From: Macrosteles quadrilineatus
Taxonomy: Eukaryota > Arthropoda > Insecta > Hemiptera > Cicadellidae
Length of the DNA: 64,000 nt
Direction of reading: 5' to 3'
NCBI RefSeq assembly: GCF_028750875.1
Contig: NW_026542597.1
Span: 2,306,501-2,370,500, forward strand
Of the stretch, positions 13,418 through 24,347 are shown one piece after another (the stretch's first letter is position 1; every line of letters begins with the position of its first letter). The notes below the pieces were generated by a model. The model was not told where the DNA came from and did no database searches. It was given only the letters and a program-made list of their open reading frames with translations. The position numbers were made by a program, and so were the translations under genes.

Positions 13418-14104
13418 TCCTAATAATTAATATTATAAATGAGAAAGTTTGGATGTATGGATGTATGTATGTTTGTGACAAGTAAACACGAAAAATACTG
13501 GTCGGATTGGGCTGAAATTTGGCATGATGATAGCTCACATTCCCGATTAACATATAGGCTTATTCTTATCTCAAAAATCCTTTTGGGCTCCACCCCAGTG
13601 GCTCTGCAGTTCCCCATGTTACTTATGAGTATTCATATTTAAAGGGAATTATAGAATTTAGCCGGCTGTTTCATTTAAAAGAGTTGGTTCTATGATATGC
13701 AAAAGCATTCAAACATTATAAGATTTACCAACGGGGTACACCACTATTATTTTTTTCATTGTTTATGAAAACAGCTAATTTGAACTAAGCAGCAACAAAA
13801 AACTGTGATACACAATGAGAAGTGTCAAAGTAGTATTGTTTACAGTTATGTTTATGTTTTTAATTTCATGAATAATTTATATTTTGCGAATTTTTAATAA
13901 TCTATCTTTCTCTATTGTGTAGGTGAAGTAGTAGAACATTATGGCTATGGTAGATATGTAATACTATCGCATACCGTAAATTTGAGGAAGCAAATTTTCT
14001 CAAACCGTGTTTTCTCACGTCGCAAACGCAAAGATCAGGTATAACTGCAATAAGCATTTTATACTTATTTGCCAACCCCGTACGAAGGACGGGTACTCTG
14101 CTAG
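13418..14104 (+). mobile_element. Non-autonomous Helitron, copy 1
   Basis: The element is 687 bp. It begins TCCTAATAATTAATATTATA after an A and ends with the stem-loop CCGTACGAAGGACGG, then GTACTCTG and CTAG before a T. That is Helitron insertion between A and T with no target duplication. The 5' region (GAGAAAGTTTGGATGTATGG) is typical of insect Helitron fronts. It is about 85-90% similar throughout to the copy at 56084-56783. There is no Rep/helicase coding, so it depends on an autonomous partner elsewhere. Confidence 0.85.
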
Positions 14105-14500
14105 TGTAATATAAAAATTAAATTTAGTGTGAGATAGCAAAGGCACAATAGATAATGCTAAACACACCTACCAATATGTGATTATCCTGTGACAATTATT
14201 AAAAACATGATAACACAAACAAGGTCCTAAACAAACTTTCCCTCCGACAGCAAAAAATATATAATACTACAGTATATTAACGCAAACCACTTAAGCTCCA
14301 ACTAATACAGAACAAATAGTATAAGTCACTTGTAATGTGTCTGTCATATTCAAATCATTATATCATGATCCAAGTGGATGAGGCAATGAGGGAAAAAAGT
14401 AACTCAGATTAAAAAGTTAACGGCTATTTCTTCCAATCCTACGCTATTTACGAGAACAAAAACTACTCACGTTAGAGTTTAAAAATAATATATATATTAC
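14105..14500. other. Gene-less stretch
   Basis: Nothing recognised between the Helitron at 13418 and the reversed Helitron-like element starting at 14501. Confidence 0.5.
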
Positions 14501-15062
14501 TAGCTGTAACCCACGGGCTTTGCCCCGTTTAACTTCTTATTTTCAAGATGATCTCGTTCGCATGGCTCAATCACGTCCTGGTTGAAGTTCGTTCGCTACG
14601 CTCACTCAGCTTTAGGTTGGAGCTCGTTCGCTACGCTCACTCACCTTAAGGTTGGAGCTCGTTCGCTGCGCTCACTTGCCTTCAGGTTAGCTCGTTCGCT
14701 ACGCTAACTCGCCTCCAGGTTGAAGTTCGTTCGCTACGCTCACTCACCTTTTGGTTGCAAATTAGCTGCTGTCATGAAATAATAGTGCTGCACCCTGTTG
14801 GTAATCCTTGTCACTTTAATGCTATTGAACATCATAGAACAGAACCAACTTGTTTAATTGAAACAGCTGTTAAGATTCATTAATTCCATTTCTCATAAGG
14901 TTAACATGGGAAACTCCAGAGCCACTGGGGCGGAGCCGATTGGACGGATCACGAAATTGATGGTGTATAAACCTATTCCATGAAATTCTACATGTATGTA
15001 CCAAGTTTCGTGGCAATCGGTTCAGCGGTGTCTGAGTTTATCACTGCCAAACAAATATATAT
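14501..15062 (-). mobile_element. Helitron-like element with 35-bp internal units
   Basis: Read on the minus strand it ends with a GGGCAAAGCCC stem-loop and then CTAGT, a Helitron-type 3' terminus. Next to this end are about five degenerate units of roughly 35 bp containing GTTCGTTCGCTACGCTCACT (about 14545-14755). The rest (to about 15062) contains AACCGATTGCCACGAAACTT on the minus strand, resembling the 5' region of many insect Helitrons. The right limit abuts the truncated Penelope-like element. A related, shorter copy lies at 25014-25255. Confidence 0.6.
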
Positions 15063-15082
15063 AAGGAAATAACTACAGTTTA

Positions 15083-16414
15083 TTGAACAACTATGAGTTG
15101 ATAAACAAAATCAAAGATGTACAAATTCCTAATAACTCTGTATTCATCTCATTTGACATTACAAACATGTACTCGAATGTACCAATTAAAGAAACCCTTC
15201 AAATGATATCACAAAACCTATCAAAAAACAACGAACTAACAGATGGTAATATCAAAGATTTAATTGCACTCACCAAAACAACGGTAGAACAAAATTATTT
15301 TGAATTTAATTCGATGTATTATAAACAAAATGAAGGGTTAGCAATGGGTTCACCACTATCTGGTTTATTAGCCAACATTTACATGCAGCATATAGAAAAC
15401 GAAAAAATCATTAACAATGTCAACCCAATGCTGAAGGATATCATATATTGGTACAGGTATGTTGATGACATCATATGCTTATTTAACATTGACAACCATA
15501 CACCAAATCAACTATTGGAATACTTGAATACAATTTCAAAATCAATTAAATTCACATTAGAAGTTCAAAATTCATCTATCAATTTCTTAGATTTGACTAT
15601 AACCAAAGAAAACAATTTACATAAATTTAAAATTTTTAGAAAGCCTACTGAGAACAATCTCATCATCCCAGCAAATTCAAATCATCCCTGGCAACACAAA
15701 ATGGCAACATTCCATTCGTATATTGATAGACTTATCAACATTCCCATGAGTAACGAAGACTTTATTGAAGAAAAGGAACATATCACAAAATTAGCAAAGA
15801 GTCATGGATACAGCAGCAAAACCGTAGAAAAAATTATAAAGAAAAAAGCAGGCATGAAAAACCAACATGTCGAGAAAGAAGAAAGAAAACATGAATTTTT
15901 ATGCCTACCTTACTCAACTACATTTAACAAAGCATATAGGAAAACATTTAACAACCAAAATTATAAGTTATCATACAGAACAAGAAACAATTCATTTGAT
16001 TTAATTAACAAATTTTCACAGTCATACAACAACGTATCAGACATAAAAGACAAATCTGGCATATACAAATTAAACTGTAGTTCCTGCTCAAAATTCTATA
16101 TTGGCCAAACAGGACGAAATTTTCAAAGTAGATACAAAGAACATATTCAAGCAATTAAATCAAACAACAGAACTACACAAAAATCTACATTTGCAGAACA
16201 CATACTTTCTACAGACCATACATACAAAAATTATAACGAAAACATTACCATACTAGACATTATTAACAAAGGAACCAAAATGAACATAAAAGAAAATTTT
16301 CACATATATAAACACTACAAAGAAGACAGAAACAACATTTTAAATATAGTACACACACAAACCACTAATCCTATATTTAACAAAATTATAAGTGTTAGAA
16401 AAACCAACAACTAA
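15083..16414 (+). CDS. Penelope-like reverse transcriptase with GIY-YIG endonuclease (partial)
   Basis: A 443-residue open frame encodes the C-terminal part of a PLE polyprotein, which copies element RNA and nicks target DNA. RT motif A is SFDITNMYSNVPI (about residues 23-35), motif B is GLAMGSPLSGLLANIY (about 89-104), and the catalytic YVDD box is near 129. INFLDL and FRKPT follow (about 166-187). A linker leads to a GIY-YIG domain from about residue 325 (GIYKLNCSSCSKFYIGQTGR) with the expected downstream R and KEH residues. The frame starts with TTG, not ATG, and is open upstream only to a stop at 15062, so the true N-terminus is lost and no start can be assigned. No stop interrupts it, suggesting a fairly young insertion. 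It is probably not expressed as a full protein. Confidence 0.93.
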   Translation: MNNYELINKIKDVQIPNNSVFISFDITNMYSNVPIKETLQMISQNLSKNNELTDGNIKDLIALTKTTVEQNYFEFNSMYYKQNEGLAMGSPLSGLLANIYMQHIENEKIINNVNPMLKDIIYWYRYVDDIICLFNIDNHTPNQLLEYLNTISKSIKFTLEVQNSSINFLDLTITKENNLHKFKIFRKPTENNLIIPANSNHPWQHKMATFHSYIDRLINIPMSNEDFIEEKEHITKLAKSHGYSSKTVEKIIKKKAGMKNQHVEKEERKHEFLCLPYSTTFNKAYRKTFNNQNYKLSYRTRNNSFDLINKFSQSYNNVSDIKDKSGIYKLNCSSCSKFYIGQTGRNFQSRYKEHIQAIKSNNRTTQKSTFAEHILSTDHTYKNYNENITILDIINKGTKMNIKENFHIYKHYKEDRNNILNIVHTQTTNPIFNKIISVRKTNN

Positions 16415-16495
16415 ACATTCATTCACATAGGTACTAACAAAATTAACAGCAGTATTTATTCATAACATAATATTTTTGTTTGAAATTAGGTTAAC

Positions 16496-16532
16496 ACACT
16501 TGAAAATGTCCTTAGAGACGAAACATGTTGTG
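16496..16532 (+). ncRNA. Degenerate hammerhead-like motif of PLE 1
   Basis: About 80 nt after the RT stop codon: CAC flank, TTGAAAA in place of the CUGANGA core, a GTC/GAC stem II, GAAA, the palindromic stem III ACATGT, T, and a GTG flank. The order matches PLE hammerhead ribozymes, but the core is mutated, so self-cleavage is unlikely. Compare the intact-looking motif at 58811-58863. Confidence 0.4.
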
Positions 16533-16589
16533 ATTTATTAAATAAAAAAAGAATATAAAAAAAGGGTACTCATGTTATTTTACATATTA

Positions 16590-16596
<7 letters not shown>

Positions 16597-16641
<45 letters not shown>
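16597..16641 (+). repeat. (AT)n microsatellite
   Basis: About 22 uninterrupted AT units directly after the PLE 1 tail. It may have arisen from the insertion site or the element's 3' end. Confidence 0.95.
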
Positions 16642-16645
<4 letters not shown>

Positions 16646-17586
16646 CAAACATCCCCTTTTATACTTATAGATCATGAATAGTAAATACTAATAACAATTT
16701 AAACAGGGGTTTGTTACTAGCATTATAACATACAAGTGGTTATATGTGACCGCAATACACACACAATAGTGGTTCTCGTCAGAGGAACAATACATACAAT
16801 ACACAATACACAACACTGATGTGGTACAACACAATACACAATATAAGCTGGGAATATTGGGCTGAGGTTGGTCACGTCTACGTGTGTGTTTCGTAAAACT
16901 TACACCTTTCATATCCAGTTATTGTAGTAGTAAGATTTGAAATATGTTGCAGTTAATTAACAATTGTAAATTAAAAGTAAAAGATATTAGATAGTGTATT
17001 GTAATATATAAAATAATAACTAACTTTTCCAAAATGATATACAAAAATATGGATAACATATCTATATACATAATTTTTTTTATATAACCAATACAGTTGA
17101 AACAACTATTACTATCGTATTCTGGTTATAACTAAAAAGGAAGATTATTTTATTGTCAACGTTATAATTTCACCAGTAATTATGTGAGCGCGTCTGGAGC
17201 GCGGCTCTAGACGCGCGACTAGAATCGTAACAGTCGCAGGATAGGAATTGGACCTTTAAGCATTTTTAGAACGGTATAATATTTCAACGTATTTTTTATT
17301 CCTGTTTTGCAATATTAGCACCCTACTAATATTGTGCGATTTTCATTCTATCCTTCATCCCATGAGAGGCAGTATTCTTTATAATTAGATTAACATTTGC
17401 CGCTAATCCGAAAAGGTTTAGATAGACTATAAAAACAATTTTTTTCGCAGTGTAAAAGAAAACCCCTATTTCCTCGTAGAACATGACCATAAACAATTGA
17501 AATTGGGATTTTAGAGATGTTCTAAAATACTATTACAATAAGATTAAACGCAATGGATCAAAAGTAATAAAATACGAGTACTTTCG
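16642..17586. other. Gene-less stretch before block A1
   Basis: Contains ACACAATAC-type simple repeats (about 16790-16845) and an isolated hairpin at 17188-17216. No gene was recognised. Confidence 0.5.
17188..17216. other. GC-rich perfect hairpin
   Basis: GCGCGTCT at 17188-17195 faces AGACGCGC at 17209-17216, with inner GGAGC/GGCTC also nearly pairing. It is conspicuous in AT-rich DNA. It has no U-tract typical of a terminator and no known family. Confidence 0.5.
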
Positions 17587-17781
17587 GCACAGCTGACTGT
17601 GATTCTCAGTGACACGTCGTCGCTTGTGAGTTGTGACATGATTTATGGATAACATGATGGATACGGTAGAATATCGATCATGGAGGCTGTTGCTGGGAGG
17701 ACTATTTATAGGACCAGCTGATGTTGCTAAGCAACCTCCCGGCCCGCACCTGTTGATCCTTCGTCCTATAATCTGTCTTCG
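17587..17781 (+). promoter_or_regulatory. Conserved block A1 (paralogous to A2)
   Basis: This 195-bp block matches 48967-49154 at all but two bases, apart from one 7-nt length difference near 17628. The flanking sequence is hardly alignable. It contains CAGCTG E-boxes and a palindromic GTTGCTAAGCAAC site at 17723-17735 (RFX X-box-like). A small frame from ATG 17645 is shared by both copies, but nothing else suggests coding. The likeliest reading is a conserved cis-regulatory element kept after segmental duplication. Gene conversion or a recently copied element is the alternative. Confidence 0.65.
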
Positions 17782-18454
17782 ACACCTTAGTAAACAAAGG
17801 CAAAGGCCCATCGCTTTAAAACAATTGAAATATCTGTTGACAAATCGTTAGCATTGAATTATCCATGTCTCAATAGTCCCAATGGCTCGTAATATTGATT
17901 GAATGTATTATCAACTGAGAAATTGGCAGGTTTGAATGACAATTTTAGTAAATTCATTAAATACCCTCGTCCAAATAGTTATAAGGAACCCCCTTACCCA
18001 TCTAAGTTAAACCTGTTCTTATAATCGGGAAATATCCAGAATAATTATTATGATAAATACATTTTACTACATTTTTGAAGCACAAAAAGGAACCAGAATA
18101 ACAAAATATCTAGCCTCATAATCCAAAGTTAATATAAACTTTAGTTTACATTTATATACAATAGAATCATAATTGATGGCAATGCCTTAATAGTGGTCCA
18201 AAAATAAGGTATAAGAGAGTCATTCCTTGCACGACATACGCCCTAAACTTCTTCTATTAGTAAAAAAATCATATTAAAAAACCAACTCAATTATGAAAAC
18301 TGGCAATTCTAGGGTAACTTTACGATAGCGTTTTTCACATAAAATACTATGTGAAACATTTTTTTTTTTTATGTAATTATGAAATTTGCGAAATGCTTGT
18401 GTTTTATTCCAAAAGTATTCGTAGTTACATAGTAAGTAGTGTTAATAGCATTTT

Positions 18455-19719
18455 TACTTTCTCCCCCTATACCATAGTATATGGAGAAAGTATTGTTTTC
18501 GTCAAAATTTTCGAGTTTGAGTTTTGAGTGGATATATTCGTTTTGGGCCCCCCTGGACCCAAAAAAGTGGTTTTCGAAGTGATGTCTGTGTGGGTGTGTG
18601 TGTGTGTGTGTCTGTGTGTCTGGATGTGTACAGAGCTAGGGACTGCACCTGTAGTCCGATTTCGATGAAATTTGGTATGTAGGCTCTAATCCATGGTTCT
18701 CCAGGCGTTTTTTTCATTTTTTTGAAATTTTGATTTTTAATGGGGATTTTCCTATAAAAACCCATAAAAAACGGAACAATCGAATTTTCTCAAAAATGGC
18801 CCGAACGATTTTGATAAAAATTTAGTATGTTGTAGCCCTTTAAATTCTGAACAGAATGGTACAAATCCCATTTCTGTAAAAATTACGGTTCAAAAGTTAT
18901 GGCAAATTATTTTATTTCCCCATAAAAACCCCATAAAATAACGAAAAATAGGATTTTAGAAAAAAATCCGGTTTTAATTTAACATAGTATATTATGGTCC
19001 TTAAAGTTGTAATAGTTTTATCATAAAAAAAAATAATTTTTAATGGGAATTTTCCCATAAAACCCCATAAAATAACGGAAAAATTGGATTTTCACAAAAA
19101 CGGCCCGAACGATTTTGATAAAAATTAGGTATGTTATAGTCCTTTATATTCTGAACAAAATGGTACAAATTCCATTTCTGTAAACACTACGGTTCAAAAG
19201 TTATTGTAAATTATGTTATTTTCCCATAAAACCCCCATAAAATAACAAAAAATAGGATTTTAGACAAAAATCCGGTTTTGATTTAACAGAGTATGTTATG
19301 ATCCTTACAATTTTGATAGTTTTGTCATTTTTTAGAAAATTTTATTTTTAATGAGGATTTTCCCATAAAACCCCATAAAAAACTGGAAAAATAGGATTTT
19401 CTCAAAAATGCCCCGAACGATTTTGATAAAAATTTAGTACGTTATAGTCCTTTATATTCTAAACAAAATTATACAAATCCCATTTCTGTAAAAATTACGG
19501 TTCAAAAGTTATGGTAAATTATGTTATTTTCCCATAAAAATCCCCATAAAATAACGGAAAATCGGATTTTCCCAAAATTGGCTAGAACGATTTTGATAAA
19601 AATTTAGTATGTTATAGTCCTTTAAATTCTGAAGAAAATTGTACAAATCCCATTTCCTTATATTTACTCTCACCGCTTACTCATGAGAAAGGTTGTTGAC
19701 AATCTTATGGGAGAAAGTA
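18455..19719 (+). mobile_element. Element with about 305-bp tandem units, inserted between A1 and B1
   Basis: Bounded by TACTTTCTCC (18455) and GGAGAAAGTA (ending 19719), an apparent short TIR. A second GGAGAAAGTA near 18481 makes the left end a hairpin. A GTGTGT tract (about 18590-18620) follows, then about three degenerate tandem units of 304-308 bp. Anchors at 18800, 19104 and 19412 carry CCCGAACGATTTTGATAAAA, and a partial unit ends near 19640. Each unit also carries CCCATAAAACCCCATAAAAT. No ORF is present. Its absence from the paralogous interval after A2 shows it inserted after the duplication. TIR status is uncertain. Confidence 0.6.
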
Positions 19720-19845
19720 TGTGTCAGAATGCTGATACCGTTTATTTTATTATTTTTTTTCAAAGTGTTACAAAATACGATAGTGATAAAGGGACTCAGT
19801 TTGCACTTGTTAAGTATGCGTGTGTATCCAACGAGTCCATTGTTG

Positions 19846-20365
19846 TTTGTAATATGAGAAAGGTTTAGCCGGCAAATGTACAACAATGAACCACCATTTA
19901 TCAAGCCTAAGTGGACTAGGCACACTATAGATCATTGACACTTGTACAAATGGAATTGTTGTTTGTATTAGAAATGTTTGTAACATGAGGGAATCAAAAC
20001 TCATGATGAATGATATTAGTTTATCAGTCCTACGATATGTATAATAAACAGGACTGTTAATAAAAATGATAGTCTTAGAAATAAGTTGGTGAAATTTTAT
20101 GAACTCATAATTCCTTGGTTTTTAGACAGAATAATTTAGGAGAACATGAAAAGAATAAATAGCTTTATGTAATTTTGGAGTACGGTCAGGGTTACTAGAA
20201 CTAACAAATTATTTCAAACATTTAATGGTAATAAGATAATTTTACCTGGTATGCAATCAATATTAGAGTTGGCTAAAAATATGCAATGTTAAAGTTGGTC
20301 GATTTATCACACCTAAGTGGACTGGAAACACATCATCGATCAAGGGACACTGTTTAATGTGTTAT
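19846..20365 (+). promoter_or_regulatory. Threefold repeated module between A1 and B1
   Basis: A loose module recurs about three times (about 19846-19950, 19974-20060, 20240-20365). Its parts are GTTTGTAACATGAGG, then about 40-60 bp, then TTTATCAAGCCTAAGTGGAC, then GATCATTGA and ACACT. The first and third copies are the clearest. The same three modules in the same order occur at 49858-50577. TTTATC (a GATA core) next to TAAGTGG (NK2-like core) is the best-kept part. No coding sense is visible. It looks like a modular enhancer or an old repeat carried along in the duplication. Confidence 0.45.
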
Positions 20366-21698
20366 GTTGGGTTGGAGTGTATCGAAAATCGTGCCTCGAA
20401 ATGGACTTCGTAGTAAGGAAAATACTTTTACCTACGTCCTAAACCCGAAATTAAACAAATTAATTTCTCTAAAATTTTGTTTATCGTGTTTCCATCCTTA
20501 TTAAATATAGAATTTGCATTCACTAACTTTTATTGAATTTAAAAATCCTTTATTGCTCAATATACATAGTTATAGTTATTGTAATAGTAACAATCACAAT
20601 AGAAGAAAAAATATTTAATTCTTATGTCTTATAAAAGCATGATGCATTGTTTAAAACACAATAACTAAACTATAACTAGCGATGAAAAACACTATGCCCT
20701 TCATATTAGAGTAGTAAATATTTTATTAGTATCATTATGGTCAAGTATGTAGTTACATATCAACTTATTGAATTGGTTCTTGTTTTTACTCTCTTTAACA
20801 CTATTCGTGCTGTCGACATGTTTGAACATAAAAGTTGCATTTATTTCAATGTTAAGCAATTGCGGGAATTCCCGTCATCAGCACCCAACGTGTTAATATA
20901 GCTTGGAAGTAGATTATAAAACGTTGGTGATAATTAGAAAAAATATTTTTTTAAGGGATAAATTTGGTAGTGGAACATACATTCTACCCACATTCCTTAA
21001 CGGGATACAGCTCTAGTTCATTATGTTTATATCGCATTTATTAAAGAATATTCTTAAAACCTTAAAAACGTATAAGTTCTAAAGGTCAAAATATTAAAAC
21101 GTTGGAAAAGAGGGAGAGAAGGTTTAGTTTTTGTTTCATTTAATATTATTCTGACAAAGAATTTTGTAGTGTGATTATTGGTTTTAATGTTGTAAAATAT
21201 GCACAACCTTAGATCTTAATCCAATTTAATTTTTAGTAAAAACAATTTTAGAGTATAAAAATTTTTTATATACATTTTTTTAATACCTTCTCTAACTATG
21301 TGCTTGTTTTTGTTTCCAATTACGAACTATCCGAACGAAGATTTGATGTATGGATTTAATTAACGTTTTTGGGCAAGACAAAATCCGCTCTTTTCTAAAA
21401 TAAATATATGTTGTCATACAGGAATTTACTGAATTGAATGTCGTGTGTCTTGCTTGAAAAAAAATCCAATGTTATAGAATAATGAGTTATTTTAAATATA
21501 AATATTTGGATGATTTAATTGGAAATTTAACCGAATCCTCATAACTAATTTCTACCGAGCCATTTTTTTTAATGATCAATTTCATATTATTAATCTTTAT
21601 TTTAAAAACTTTTCAAACTAACCTTGCATTAATTCAGAAGTAATTGAATTTAGGCAAAATAACACTCAGGTATATGTCCTTATAAACTACAAGTATAT
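20366..21698. other. Gene-less stretch between conserved blocks
   Basis: No gene was recognised. GAGGGAGAGAAGGTTT near 21109 has a counterpart (GAGGGAGAAAAGGTTT) near 50085 in the paralogous interval, consistent with diverged homology. Confidence 0.45.
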
Positions 21699-21916
21699 TT
21701 TAAAATTAAAATGTCAGCCTGATAGAATATAGTTTAGTTTGTCTTGGATGGAAGTGTTGTTTGATCGGAGAAGTTTAAATTATTCCCGGGGTTGTGAGGG
21801 GAGTGGTGGGGAGGGGAGGGCGCGAGCTGATTGGCTGAACGCAACAGGTGTGGTTGCTAGGCAACGAGATATCTCAGCTGATATCTAAACCCTTGGTGAT
21901 AACAGCTTATCGAACT
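21699..21916 (+). promoter_or_regulatory. Conserved block B1 (paralogous to B2)
   Basis: This 218-bp block matches 51642-51854 with a 5-bp indel and only about seven substitutions. In order it holds a G-rich tract with five G-runs (21788-21820, G-quadruplex-capable), GATTGGCTGA (inverted CCAAT, NF-Y type) and CAGGTG. GTTGCTAGGCAAC follows at 21853-21865 (RFX X-box-like), then palindromic GAGATATCTC and CAGCTG. That mix resembles a promoter or enhancer core. No shared reading frame is evident. The flanks are diverged, so the block has been held by selection or conversion. Confidence 0.65.
21853..21865. promoter_or_regulatory. X-box-like palindrome in B1
   Basis: GTTGCTAGGCAAC fits the RFX factor consensus (two RGYAAC half-sites). 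An almost identical site lies in A1 (17723-17735), and both recur in A2 (49096-49108) and B2 (51791-51803). Function is inferred from motif only. Confidence 0.45.
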
Positions 21917-21940
21917 GGGTTTAAAGGCTGCGAGAATGCT

Positions 21941-21958
21941 AGTGTACACGTGTACACT
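21941..21958. other. Perfect 18-bp palindrome with CACGTG centre
   Basis: AGTGTACACGTGTACACT is its own reverse complement and contains a CACGTG E-box. The paralogous position after B2 reads TTCACGTGTTCACT, keeping the CACGTG. It may be a bHLH site. Confidence 0.6.
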
Positions 21959-22314
21959 AACTTTAGAACTATGCGTTATTACTGACAATGGCGGCGATTA
22001 GAATTGAGAGGGGGGGGGAGTTTAAATCTAAATATATTGTTGATACTGCGTTCTTTAAATATTATATCTTTATTCTATTTTACTAACCTCACAGGTGGTA
22101 TGTCCTTGAGTATATTTTTCACTTAATAGTGAAAGATAATTACTAATCACATGTTAATGTTGTACTAGTAAGTCCTACCATATTTCATTTATCTATGGTT
22201 CTACCTACCCCTTTTAAAAATCTTAGTTTATATGTTTCATCCTCAATAATACTAGGTAAGGCCCTCAATAAAATAGTCTGCTTTGTTTTCCAGCCTCATT
22301 TTAAACCTACTTCT

Positions 22315-22722
22315 TTAGAAAAGTGTTAAATGTCTAGGTTTACGCCTAGCAAATATGTTTACACATTCTTCGAGTTTTATTTTGTTGGGGGTCTCTTTTT
22401 CTATATCCAGTATGGCTAAATATGATAAACGGTCATGGAGCTTTGAATTTCTTAAATAGTTTTTGATCCGTTTTAAGACACTGAAAGGCCGTTCAGCTGT
22501 TCCAGTAGACACTGAGACAGTAAAATCTATTGTAGAAGCTTATATTAGGAAAAAATAACCGATTGTGGACGTTTTCGGACTTAAATTTTTGTACCAAATT
22601 TGACACAAGCTCTTTAGGTTGGTCTGATTTAGGGGTTTTTTAAACACATGAATTTCAGAGGCTAAAGTGACACTCACATCAGAGCATGCTTCTTTGATAC
22701 GAGAGTCACAAGCTTTCTTCAT
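22315..22722 (-). pseudogene. hAT transposase C-terminal remnant
   Basis: On the minus strand, residues STGTAERPFSVLKRIKNYLR followed by RLSYLAILDIEKE match the hAT family C-terminal dimerisation domain (the AERxFSxLKRIK signature). This is the part that assembles transposase. The frame reads upstream through one TAA (rc near 22536-22538) into about 60 more residues (from 22722) in the same phase. The N-terminal catalytic part is missing and no terminal inverted repeats were found. It is a broken relic, transcribed away from block B1. Confidence 0.75.
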
Positions 22723-24065
22723 AGAAGAAGCCAGTAAAAGTTCAATATATAAAAAAGGCCTATGTTATAGTTTGATAAATATTTCCCAGGTGTGTACACT
22801 ACAAAAAAGTAATTTACGTGTGTTTAGTTTAGCATAGTGATACATTGAAAGCAGGTCCCAAAAAAACAAGTATTATTCACTTAGAGGGTTAGGATTCAGT
22901 AAAAACTGCTTATATTAAAATAAAAAAGTAGGTACATTGTTATCTGTAATAGAAATTTTTAATACAACGGCTCATCTGCTGAAGCATAATCTCTACGTTG
23001 TTTTACTTAATCTTAGAAATCTCTTCACATTCATATCAGTATTTTGGCAACTGAACTTACAGGAAGCAGGCATAATTAGACTTAAAATTTACTTGGTCAT
23101 CTTTGTCCATTAAGTAATTATGTTTCGTGTTGTACTTAATGTGAATAATGGGATAATTTCTACACCAGGAAATAGTAATCTAACCTTGTGTTAGAGCCTC
23201 ATCTTGTCCGTAGGTAGGATCTATCCTTGAGCACCTCTGCCGCATACCTGCAAAACATCATGTTTTAAACATTAAACATGTTCAAGTTATATCAAACCAT
23301 GTAATTTAGAACTTTTTTAAATTTCCGTTTACCCATGTAGTAAGTAGAAAACATAACTAACATGGCAAGGTGTATTACCCATAATGAAAACCTACAACAG
23401 TGTTTCGGCTAAAATTTTAAAGTTGTATTTTATGATAATTCCACCAACCCGATCAACATTCTGTGGATTTTTTTCAAATTCGTTATGTTGGTTCTGAAAT
23501 GTTTTTATTGTTAAATAGACTTTTCCAACGTTTCCACCTCCAGAAATGTCGTGCAGTTTTAAACTCTAGAAACATTGGAAAAGTCCGATTAATAATTAGT
23601 AAAATTCAATGGATGTTGATGAGAAAAGAAAGGCAGGCAGGAACAAACTCTTACTCTCTGCAATGTATAAAAAAGATTTTTACACACGCGTAATTGAACA
23701 GGCTGTGTCTCAAAATTTGTAGACGTTTTACATGTTATGGTTTGAAAATCAATAGAAGTCAAATGCAAATTCTAACGGTTTCAACATAAAAGACACCAAC
23801 GACTTCACTTCCTCAACAAAGAGGTTGACGATTAACATGTTATCAGGAACATGATTTACAAGTGTTAGTTAACAGTAGTTTTTAATATTATAAATGTTTT
23901 ACAAATAATTAATTATCACAAGATCATCATCGTAAAGCACACCATACTGATTGTTACACTTCATTGAATTCACGCGATATGTGTTCGTGTTCGTATCTGT
24001 GTTAGTGTAAACAACTTTCAATCCTGGAATCCTGTGAAGTATCTTTATGTTGTTGTAGCCTTGTA
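22723..24065. other. Gene-less stretch
   Basis: No recognised gene. A 76-residue frame at 23463-23693 shows no domain features. Confidence 0.45.
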
Positions 24066-24107
24066 TTCACCTGATGATAACATTAATAGGTCGAAACTAG
24101 ATGTGAA
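24066..24107 (+). ncRNA. Hammerhead-like motif (solo PLE remnant)
   Basis: TTCAC and GTGAA flanks can pair as stem I directly beside CTGATGA. GAAAC occurs 15 nt later, followed by a CTAG palindrome where PLE ribozymes carry their short stem III. Stem II is weak and the GUH cleavage position is off by a base. It is probably the decayed terminal repeat of a third PLE family, with no protein-coding part nearby. Confidence 0.4.
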
Positions 24108-24347
24108 TCAGTCAACAATTGAATTGGCAGAATTAGATATTTAAACTACTATTATTATTATTCGCAATCTGGAGGCTATTCGTACTACAATGAAAAAAAA
24201 ATTCTAAACATAAATTATGTTGAGATGTTGATCATACATTTACGAAACTTTCAACCAAGTTATTCAAGTCACCATAGAAACGAATCATTGCAAAGTCAAA
24301 TTGAAAATCTACAAATTTTGAAACAAAATTAAAAGGTCAGTAAAAAA

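Larger units (their letters stand above)
15063..16595 (+). mobile_element. Penelope-like retroelement 1 (5'-truncated)
   Basis: A 5'-truncated PLE directly abuts the Helitron-like element. It comprises an open RT plus GIY-YIG frame, about 150 bp of 3' UTR with a degenerate hammerhead-like motif, and an A-rich tail before an (AT)n microsatellite. The missing 5' part includes the start codon and N-terminal RT motifs. It is a different family from the inverted PLE at 57485-58920, since the proteins differ clearly. Confidence 0.85.
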
